Shown here one piece after another: positions 55,881-64,000 of a stretch of DNA of 64,000 nucleotides. Source of the DNA: Galaxea fascicularis (lineage: Eukaryota > Cnidaria > Anthozoa > Scleractinia > Euphylliidae). The position numbers and the translations under genes are program-made. The stretch is taken from the NCBI GenBank assembly GCA_948470475.1, contig OX419336.1, positions 4,094,484 to 4,158,483 of the forward strand, written 5' to 3'. Position 1 is the stretch's first letter, and each line of letters starts with the position of its first letter. The notes under the pieces were generated by a model. That model did no database searches and was not told the DNA's origin. It saw only the letters and a list, made by a program, of their open reading frames with translations.

Positions 55881-58800
55881 ATGCGTCGTCTACTTCTTAA
55901 GGGAATTAGCGTACTTGTCAATCGTGGTGGCCCAGGTTTTTACAATCCGTGGTCACCAGTTCAAGGTGCAGTGAGCTTCACTTGTCTTCTTGTGCATGGT
56001 ACAATTTTACTTGTTACCATTTCCCTAGCCCCCTCCCCGCCCCGTTCCGGGCACTCCCAGGACATGTCCGGTCCTTCGAGGCAAGGGGGTGGGGGAATTT
56101 CTTGAACCGTTCTTGTTCTCGGAGGTAGGGGGTAGGGGGGCGGGGCAAGTGATCTGTCCCCTGCGTACGGTGCTGTTACGGTTTCTTCGTCAGGTTTCTT
56201 TTTCAAATATAGTGTTCATGTTAAAAGAAGTGATTTAGAAATACATGAAACAAGAAATATGAGTGGTAATAGCGCAAGATGCACCGAAACGTTGGTTCCT
56301 ATCACTCATATTTCTTGTTTCAGTGTTCATGTTGTTTATTATATTTGCTATACAGGTAGTGTCCTTTGTACACAAAACTCTAGAAAAGCCTTTACTTTCT
56401 TGACAAAATGTCTGGATTTACTATTGTACGGAAAACAGTATTGTTATGTCCAAGTTTTACACATGGCATATTTGTGGTAAATGAGGAGCTACAGGGGTGG
56501 GGAATTGTCTCTTTCTGTGTGTCCAGTGGTGGGGAATAGACCGCCAAGTAAGAAAAAACCCTTGAGGGTGTTCCTGGGGGAAGACACTGTAACACATAGA
56601 AATGAACCATGCATGAGACAGCAAGCTTACTTAAGAGAGTGTCAACAACTTGAGTGAAAGGGAGGAGATTGCAAATCCATTGTGTGGTTCCAGAAAATAT
56701 TCAATCCCCCACCCCCATCCCTGAAGGAAGGGTTTTTTTTTGGTTTGCACCCCCTACCCCCACCCCTCTGGAAATCCCAATTTAGTTCCATACTTATCTT
56801 TCAAAATTTTTGCTTTTACCACCCCCCTCCCTACTGGAATTTTCATTGACCTTTCATGAGGGGAGGTACGTAAGTATTTTTTCTGTAACTGCACAGAAAA
56901 TTTCTCTACACTCTGCTAGTTATTGTTACTTTGTTCATTGTCAGTGCATCAAGTGAGGTGGACATCAAGACTGATTGACACTCTTGAACCCCACTTGAAA
57001 GCCTTAGTGAAACAGCATGGAGAGATTACAGAAAAGCTATCTGCTACTGAGGTATTGTTTAATCTTGAACTTGTGTAATGAGAGAGTATTGTAAGCGGAC
57101 ACAAGTATGCTGTAGCTATTTAAACAATAAAATTTGTCCCTTTTCATGCCTTGTGACTCAAAAGCTCTCTTCTTCTAAATTTCCTTTTGCTAATGTTTAG
57201 TTTGTTGATTGGCTTGGAGGGAGAACAGTGTTAAAGTCAATTTAATATTGTTTTCTTGTCTGTCCTATCATCTTTTGTGATTTTTGTGATTAAAATTCTT
57301 AGTGAAAAGAATGGCTACCCACTTCTTTACTAATCAAGCACTTAATTTGGTAAGGTAATAAGAATTAAACTGCAAGTGGACTGGCTTTGTTTGTAAATCT
57401 CTTTTAACTGTGAAATTGTTTTGTGCTTAGGGAGATATTCCAACTGCAAATGAACATAGGACATTATCCAAACAACTTGCCAAGCTTTCACCCATCATTC
57501 ATCTGACAAACAAGATTGAGGAAAAGCAAAAGGTGAGTTATCAAAGTAGATCCCAGTCAATGTATTGGGCTCCCATAAAGCTTTTGAAAAGCTGCCTCCA
57601 CAAGGATGGCAAGCATAACATAATTCACTGACAGAACTGTCGTTGTCTCTTGTGATTTGTCAGAGTAATTGCTTTCATGACACTCAATACTGAAAACCAC
57701 TCGACTCTACATGGAAATACATGTTTACTTACACTGTAATGCATTTGTTTTGCCAACTGCTGTTGGCTTTATAGGAGATTCAAGAGTTAAATAACTTAAT
57801 AACAGAGGTAGGAGGAGAGCTGGGAAAAATTGCAGATGGAGAAAAGTGGCAGGCAATAAATGATGTAAAGGAGTTGGAGGTACAATCAACAGTTTGCTTT
57901 GTAATTTATTCAAATGAAACAGGAAATTGTCATTTCTTGTACTTACATAACCTGAGATAAAAATAAGGGGAAGTGTGGGTAAATCTCAGCTTAGTCTGAG
58001 ACAGTGTTTTGCATCTGAATTTTTAAATTATCTCTGAGTCAATCAGGGGTATTATAAAATCATGGTAACTGAAAAGCAGTACTTAGTTTTCGTTCATTTT
58101 ACATTTCACTTTATTCCTATCATTTATTCCACAATTTACAATTATTTACAAACAAAAAAAATTACATTTAAGCATACCGGCAGTTAGCAATAATAGCCTA
58201 ATCATTAGGCTAGTCTAGGCAGGTATCCTTGGAGATGAAAGTTACAGTTAATGTAAGTTACAGTAAGTTTCAGTTAATTAATGATTTCACATAAGGGTAA
58301 GCTAAAATAATACTAAGTATTTATGCATTATAAGGTAGTTAAATAACTATAATTAGCCTATGTTAATACAGCTATAGCAAACATAAATAATTGTCAATCT
58401 GTTTTCAAAAGTAAAGCCTAGAAGATGTATGTCACTTTATACTCAGGGTGATATACACTGTAAGAAGATTTACAGTTAACATGTTTCAGCTCAGTTTCAC
58501 TTTATTAATTTACACTATACTCTCAGACAGATACACATACATGAATATAACACAAATTATGGATAGGGAGAAGGGCAAAACATACATGTAGTAAAACTAA
58601 TTCTTGCCCTGTAGTTATAAATGAGAAACATACAAAGGGTCTTACAATAAAAAATACCGAGCAAAGTAATTAATTTCCAATCAATATTGAGAAAAATAGT
58701 ACTTTTCAGGAGCACATTTAAATTGTTTTCTAGACTGTTTTTGTCGGTTATCAGTGGCAGGTCATTCCAAAAATATCTACCATTATAACTGAAGAACAAA

Positions 58801-61126
58801 ACTTCCTCATGTTAGTTCTAAAGGAACATTGCAATACACATTCAGTGGAAGCACTGCAAGTAGAATAATAATGTTGCTCAGACACTAGAGATAATTATAT
58901 TTAAGTTAGATGGTTTATTATTGTAGCATAGAGTGGAAATCCTTGACTATGCATTAGAGAACTAAACAAAGTATACCAGATATGATGCAGATTTTAATAC
59001 ATGGGGATACTTTAAAATTCAATGCTATGGACAGTATCATGTCTTTTTTTCTAATTTTGTAGGATAAGCTTCTGAGGGCTCTTGTTCCTCAAGATGATGA
59101 TGACAAAAACAATGCAATTTTGGAGTTAAGATCAGGTGTGTATGAAGGAATTTGTTTTATGCCGTTACCAGGGGGTCACTTAATCTACTAAGTTTCTGTA
59201 GCATGGGGAATGTCAAGGACTTTAAGGTTGCAAAAGTACAAAACTGCTGATACTGACTGTCAGTGAAAGGCGTACATTCAAACAATACGGAACTGACAAA
59301 AAGTAGACAAAGTAAATACCTTAATCAGATAAACTGCTTTTCTGTTTTTTTAAAACGCAAAATACTGAAAACTACAATTAAAGAAAACTGACCTTAAGTT
59401 TTAACTCCTAAAGAGTAATGCTAAAAGTCTCCAGGGTCTCAAAAACATCTTAGGTTAAGGGAAGCAGGATGGCTGAGTGGTTTAGGGACGGTGCTAGATT
59501 TCAATGTGGTTACCCGTGTTTAATTCCTGCTCTGGCCACAGTGAGTAGCTGGTATTGTTCTGGGCAAGTGCCTGGTCAGCTCCTTGGTCAGCCAATGGCC
59601 AACTGGTCTGCTTCCTGCCAGTTGGGATTCCTAACTCTGTTGTTTTAATTTCTATTGTTGGTTTCATGGTCCCTGAAAAACCCTTCTAGGGGAATGGTCA
59701 ATCAAGTATTTATTTTTATTTTTAAGGCAGTAGATGATTAAAGTTCAAATAAATACTTTTTTCCAAATTAATACAGTTTTTTGTTGGCTTCTAGGCACTG
59801 GTGGAAAGGAAGCTTCTCTTTTCACTAGTGAAATGCTTCTCATGTATCAAAGGTAGGTGGAGACTAAACCTTGTCCATATTTGGGATTTGGGGTACTTGT
59901 AACATGATCCAAAAAGTAATCTTCAAATGCATGTTTCTTCATTCCAGTTTTGCAGCTTATAAGAAGTGGAAGTTTGAAGTCCTGAATATAAGCAAAAGTG
60001 ACCAGGGTGGAATAAAGGTAGGCTCAATTCTCGAGACTTGGGGTCACCTCATAGATCTTACAGGGTTGAAGCTGATTGGTATGTACTGTTATCCTATTAA
60101 GGAGTTTGATATTATGGGATGCTGGGACAGAAAAACCTCGTGTGAAAGCGCGGCAAAAAAGTATGAGTAAAACCAGTTCATGTGTTGTGTTATTACTAAG
60201 CTGTTCTTCAGTTTTCTGGTCTAAAACCGAACACACCACAATGTGTATTCAAAAACATTGAAGGAACTATTAGACGAATCATGTGCCTTTTCAACATTTT
60301 TTAAACTAAATCGTAAAATGATTTAGTTAACCCACTGGAGCACGTAAACCTTACCACACCTCGGCGCGTTGTCTTTCTGTTTCGGAGGTCTCGTGCAAAT
60401 AGCCTGCGAATGCCGACGTATTTCCGGCGGTCGTTTCTCTCCAACGTCTGCGTTCCCAGACTATCGTGCAAGAGAAGAGAAGTTCTTTTCGTGGGAGAGA
60501 AACGACCGCCGGAAATACGTCTGCGTTCACAGGCTATCGTGCAAACTACTGAAGAGAAACCAATGGTTGGGAGCTTTACGTGTTTTACTCTTGTTTTGTT
60601 TTTTTAGGAAGCATCAGTTAGTATCGTTGGTAATGGTGTGTTTGGAATGATGAAGGTAATACATGCATGTGTTAATTGAGTCACAACACAGGCTTTCATT
60701 TAGAGCCATCGAGTGTTTGTTTACTGCCTCGCAAATACCCGAAAAAGGTGGAGACTTTCATGACCTTTCATAGAAACAATTTGAAAAGTGACATACTTAT
60801 ACTGGCATTTAAGCAATAGACCACATTTTGTATGGGTTTCCTTCATAACCCACGCGGATGTTGGGAGAACACGAGAAAAAACTTGGCTCTTGATTTACAA
60901 GCTTTTTTCGATCTCGTGTTCTTCCAATATCCCAAATAGGTTATCACGCCGGGTAACCCATAACAAATGCAGTCTGTTTCTTTTATAAAATAATTGTAAG
61001 TAGTAACAAGGCGTTCTATGAGAAAGTATGAGATTACTGGTATAATAAACCATAGGTTTTTGACCAATCAGAGCGCGCGTAGTATCTCCGTTATTTTGTA
61101 AAATAGGCCATTTCCGAATTACCTCA

Positions 61127-61158
<32 letters not shown>

Positions 61159-61212
61159 GCCATTCATATGCACTGTTATTGTATACATTGGTAAGTAATA
61201 GTAATAGCACTG

Positions 61213-61243
<31 letters not shown>

Positions 61244-63334
61244 ACGAAGTCTTATTACCAATTAATCATAAAAATTACAATTTCCGACAAAAGAGGAAGG
61301 AACTCACCACTGTCTTTTAAAATACTGTCGTTGTTCAAAGGAAAAGAATTCTCCATTTTGAAGAAAGCCCCAATTCAGGACTCTGTACACTATTACTATG
61401 GTGATTAGCCTGAGTATCAGGCGTTTCTAGGGTGGGGAAGGCAAAAAGAGCGAGAAAGCGAAGGAAGAAACGCCTGACACAAACAGCTTCTCAGAAGCCT
61501 TCCACCCCCTGACAGGATGTGTTATAATTAGCCAATCAAAATCACTTCCGGTAACTGTCATGTGTCATGAGAGTAAACTTCAATATGGCGTCTGTAACCC
61601 CTGCGCTGGAAGCTTGACTTCCGGTTGACTCACGTGACGTTTCTTATTGTCTTTTGACCAATTAGCGTAACATCTAGAATCTGGATGTTGGACACAAGCG
61701 AATCAATGGCTTTGTGTCAGGCCCTTCTCCTCTTCCTTCCCCTTGTCCCCGACTCCCGATAGGCCTGATACTCAGGCTATATGGTGATTGAAACCAAGGT
61801 TGTGATTGGCTGATTTGAAATACTACTTTGAATGTGATTGGCTGATTGAACTGTCCGATAACAACTTGGCTAGTGAATTAGTGGAAAATAGGAGCTTTTT
61901 AAACCAATCACAATTGAGGAAATTGTTATTTTTATGATTAAAGCGGTTATAGTTTAGCTTCTGAAGAAACGTTGTTAAATCTTTAATAAATTGAGCGCAT
62001 AGTTCTGCTTTTGTTTGGACGGCGAGCTGTTTCAAACAGCGATATAAAGATATAAAAAAGAGGCGTTCTTATCATTGTTTCAGTTTGAAACTGGTGTTCA
62101 CCGAGTACAAAGAGTTCCGCAAACCGAAACGATGGGCCGCATTCACACGAGTACGATGACTGTGGCAGTTTTAGCTCAACCCGAAGAGGTGAGGCCTAAA
62201 TAAATATGGAAAAATGGAATTTTTACTTCATGCCACAAGTGATTTATTTGATAGCACTTAGTACCTTGTGTTTTTCCCTGTGATTTCGGGTGTCGACTTC
62301 AAATCGTGTGGTAAACTTGTCTCGAATCCATCCCATACCTTGGACATGAATGTTGGTCCCATAATTATTGCTCCTCTTTGTGGTGTTGTTTTTATAGGTA
62401 GATGTAGTGATTAATCCAAATGATCTGAAAATTGATACGTTCAGATCTTCAGGGTGAGTTTTCTTTTACAGTGCGACGCGCCTTACCGTGGCCACCTAAA
62501 AAAGATTTTTACAAGTTAGCCACTGATCAAGGTACACAAATTTGATGACAGACACACCTTCGTAGAAAGTTTCAACATGCAATAACTAAATGTAGGCGTG
62601 TCTGTCAATCAAATTCGCGTACCCTGATTGGCTAACTTGTAAAAGTGGCCACGGTAAGGGGCGTCGCACTGTAATCCTTTACGTCCCAATAATGATAACT
62701 ATCTGACGTCTGCTTACCATATCACTAGTCCATCAAGCACACGGGGGATGAGAGCACAGGAAATGATCGCTAGGGATCAGTTGAGTTAACGTTTAGACAA
62801 ATTCTCCCAACATGTAACATGAAATACGTGACAAGTGTAAGGAGAAAACACATCTTGATATTGGTTCAGTTCAGTTCATTGTTCACCAGTTTTTATTGTT
62901 TTTATGAGTAAAATAAAAATAAATAAATAAATAAGTGAGTGATCAGCATCAAATTTCTCCTTTGTAATTTCAACGTCTTTTTAAACAGAGTGAGGACAGG
63001 ATCACACAAAATGAATTTACTTGTTATTTTAACTTCTCCACATTATTTCTATAGGAAATGTGTAGGGAAGGAGGGAGGGACAGCAAATGAGAATTTAAAT
63101 TCGTCGAAGTCGAGGAGTATCAGACGTGTACTTGTCATACGGTGTTTACAGTTTTCCCTGAGCGATTACAGCCTCAACTGTTCCGCTTTTTTACAATTTC
63201 CTGTCATCTGTGTGTTTTTTGTCTCTTTCAGCGCTGGCGGTCAGTCGGTGAACACCACTGACAGCGCTGTACGTATAACCCATTTGCCTACAGGGATAGC
63301 GATCGCTTGTCAAGAAGAAAGGTCACAAATTCAG
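55881..63334 (+). CDS. MTRF1L: Mitochondrial peptide chain release factor 1-like (3' end outside window)
   Basis: Class I release factor that reads UAA/UAG on mitochondrial ribosomes and releases the peptide. Exons: 55881-55965, 56945-57051, 57431-57532, 57775-57879, 59063-59135, 59795-59852, 59948-60017, 60608-60655, 62084-62188, 62398-62453, 63232-63334. These are 304 codons in phase; about 100 C-terminal residues lie beyond the window. The first 25 or so residues are Arg-rich and hydrophobic without acidic residues, as expected for mitochondrial import. Landmarks: [13 protein letters not shown] (family core), G-V-H-R-V-Q-R-V, the stop-codon tripeptide P-Q-T at 228-230, and catalytic G-A-G-G-Q at 270-274. 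A normal P-x-T without insertion favours MTRF1L over MTRF1. The exon 1 donor (GTGCAG) is weak, so exon 1 is less sure than the rest. Confidence 0.93.
56247..56322. repeat. Inverted repeat in MTRF1L intron 1
   Basis: 'gaaacaagaaatatgagtg' and its exact complement 'cactcatatttcttgtttc' are separated by about 38 bases. No terminal duplication was recognised. Confidence 0.75.
56680..56890 (+). repeat. C-rich dispersed repeat (family B), copy 3
   Basis: 'ccattgtgtggttccagaaa', 'ggtttgcaccccctaccccc', 'ttccatacttatc', 'ttttgcttttaccaccccc', 'cattgacctttcatgagggg'. Same order and strand as 18462-18625 and 22957-23095. Confidence 0.8.
58080..59035 (-). mobile_element. 3' fragment of a non-LTR retrotransposon (LINE)
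   Basis: On the minus strand, 58820-58557 encodes R-T-N-M-R-K-F, then after a frameshift [13 protein letters not shown], the pattern found at the C-terminal end of many animal LINE reverse-transcriptase proteins ('YxGxxxWNxLP'). The rest of the protein is absent, as expected for a 5'-truncated insertion. The outer limits are approximate; the AT-rich stretch to 58080 may be its 3' UTR. It lies in MTRF1L intron 4. Confidence 0.6.
59459..59728 (+). mobile_element. tRNA-derived SINE, plus orientation
   Basis: The head 'gaagcaggatggctgagtgg' has a good A box (TGGCTGAGTGG). A B-box-like 'gtgtttaattcc' follows about 35 bases later. The body is unrelated to tRNA and the end is T/A-rich ('tatttatttttatttttaag'). 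The head matches that of 63742-63503 ('agcaggaatggcacagtgg'). It lies in MTRF1L intron 5. Confidence 0.7.
60391..60546. mobile_element. Palindromic MITE, about 156 bp
   Basis: 'gccgacgtatttccggcggt' and 'cgtttctctcc' pair with 'ggagagaaacgaccgccgga' and 'aatacgtctgcg'. The outer words 'tcgtgcaaatagcctg' and 'caggctatcgtgcaaac' recur. A copy of 'gactatcgtgcaa' in the centre suggests a rearranged unit. It ends about 60 bases before MTRF1L exon 8. Confidence 0.75.
60846..60960. mobile_element. Hairpin element in MTRF1L intron 8
   Basis: 'aacccacgcggatgttggga' and 'gaacacgag' pair imperfectly with 'ctcgtgttcttccaatatcc' and 'ggttatcacgccgggtaacc'. Confidence 0.6.
61102..61172. repeat. Single arm of the 7142-7336 MITE family
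   Basis: 'aaataggccatttccgaatt', 'acctcaggcctctttttcaa' and 'agcgagtcttggtgctca' match one arm of the element at 7142-7336; the other arm is missing. Confidence 0.75.
61407..61780. mobile_element. 374-bp DNA element with a 9-bp target duplication
   Basis: Terminal inverted repeats 'agcctgagtatcaggc' and 'gcctgatactcaggct'. It is flanked by the perfect direct repeat atggtgatt at 61398-61406 and 61781-61789. The interior has 'gactcacgtgacgtttc', 'caatatggcg' and no long frame. The 9-bp duplication fits a non-autonomous Mutator-like element. It lies in MTRF1L intron 8. Confidence 0.85.
62463..62676. mobile_element. Palindromic MITE with TTACAGTGCGACGC ends
   Basis: 'ttacagtgcgacgcgcctta' with 'ccgtggccac' at the left is complementary to 'gtggccacggtaaggggcgt' and 'cgcactgtaa' at the right. 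Inner arms 'acaagttagccactgatcaa' and 'ttggctaacttgt' also pair. It begins about 10 bases after MTRF1L exon 10. Confidence 0.85.
62670..62871 (-). repeat. Dispersed repeat, copy 3 of 3 (family A)
   Basis: Read on the minus strand: 'caatatcaagatgtg', 'ctccttacact', 'catgttacatgttgggagaa', 'cttgatggactagtgatat', then 'gacgtaaagg'. Same order as 529-742 and 19457-19682. It abuts the MITE at 62463-62676. Confidence 0.75.
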
Positions 63335-63502
63335 GTAAAGAAAGAACACTTTCAACACTGAAACGATTGTTTTGTCATGCGTTTGTCAAACTACTCTGTG
63401 TCCCATGTTTTGATTTCTTGCGCGGTTTCGATCTCAGACAAAACATCTGCATCTGTTGTCTCTATTCTTGCAGCTTCGGCGCTCGCTTCCCCGGCCTCCG
63501 AC

Positions 63503-63742
63503 CGATTTACGATTTACGAATCAGTTTATTTAAGCTCGATAGCGTGAGGAGTGGTTGCGCAATCTCCAGAGCCAGGGGCTCATGTATTAAGCGTTCGACC
63601 ATTCCGGATCGAATTGGAATTGAGAAGTGTTGGTTTTTGAGGAGAGAGGAAAACCCACACATGACGTCGAGTCCGGGAATCGAACCCGGGGCACGTTGGT
63701 GGAAGGCGAGTACTCTCACCACTGTGCCATTCCTGCTGCCCT
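63503..63742 (-). mobile_element. tRNA-derived SINE, minus orientation
   Basis: Minus-strand head: 'ggcagcaggaatggcacagt' and 'ggtgagagtact' (A-box region), then the B box 'gggttcgattcc' at about 63672-63683. The 3' end shows a short tandem repeat ('cgtaaatcgtaaatcg'). It lies in the last visible MTRF1L intron. The acceptor stem and body rule out a functional tRNA. Confidence 0.75.
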
Positions 63743-63753
63743 GGCCCAGGTGT

Positions 63754-63940
63754 CCAGGGGCCCGTTTCTTGAAACTCCCGAAAACTTTTCGGGTTCGAAA
63801 AGCTGGTCTTTTACTATGATTTAAAGATACTAAAGGGTAGAATTTCATGCCTGGAAACGTCGTCGTTTTTAAGATAGGTAGGAGTTATGGCACCCGAAAT
63901 AGGCCCGAAAAGTTTCCGGGGTTTCGAGAAACGCACGCCT
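63754..63940. mobile_element. MITE with GGGGCCCGTTTC ends
   Basis: Left 'aggggcccgtttcttgaaac' with 'tcccgaaaacttttcggg'; right 'cccgaaaagtttccggggtt' with 'tcgagaaacg', an imperfect inverted pair. Similar in design to 24016-24246. Confidence 0.65.
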
Positions 63941-64000
63941 ATTGTTAGGTGTGACAGGCCCAAGAGAACTGGTCACTTCGAGTGACAAATGGAGTCACTA

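Noticed and set aside
63660..63742. Functional tRNA gene on the minus strand
   Set aside because: The B box is good, but stem pairing fails and the sequence continues into a SINE body with a short tandem-repeat 3' end.

Overview
The window is eukaryotic nuclear DNA, most likely from a cnidarian and plausibly a stony coral. Genes are split into many short exons with GT-AG junctions, the DNA is AT-rich, the products are animal proteins, and intergenic and intronic DNA is full of short palindromic DNA transposons, tRNA-derived SINEs and a FLYWCH/MULE transposase relic. The species assignment is inference. No bacterial operon, rRNA or CRISPR array is present. All gene models were spliced by hand. 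In each, reading phase was kept across every junction; the complete models close on a stop and the last model runs off the right edge.

Layout: (1) 1039-4285, minus: a small secreted protein with three Kazal protease-inhibitor domains. (2) 4286-16050: about 12 kb without a convincing host gene. It carries several MITE-like elements and, at 14649-15911, a decayed FLYWCH/MULE transposon inserted with a 9-bp target-site duplication into an older palindromic element. (3) 16051-38005, plus: exocyst subunit EXOC4/Sec8, 34 coding exons and 969 codons, with introns holding many repeats. (4) 40151-45413, minus: a PIM-family serine/threonine kinase, 9 exons and 401 codons, convergent with EXOC4. (5) 45414-49056: repeat-bearing intergenic DNA. 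(6) 49057-55485, minus: a PGC-1-family transcriptional coactivator closest to PRC/PPRC1, 9 exons and 533 codons, with a candidate HCF-1-binding motif, an Arg/Ser-rich region, an RRM and the conserved C-terminal tail. (7) 55881 to the right edge, plus: mitochondrial peptide chain release factor MTRF1L, 11 exons seen, 3' end outside the window.

Genes 6 and 7 are head to head with 395 bp between their start codons. In vertebrates PRC drives nuclear genes for mitochondrial biogenesis, and MTRF1L ends mitochondrial translation, so a shared promoter is functionally suggestive. EXOC4 (vesicle tethering), the kinase and the Kazal protein have no evident functional link to each other.

Repeats are the second theme. 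Several families recur in the window in both orientations (for example 14074-14421 with 44157-44541; 529-742, 19457-19682 and 62670-62871; 9895-10132 with 53385-53830), and two elements have clean 9-bp target-site duplications.
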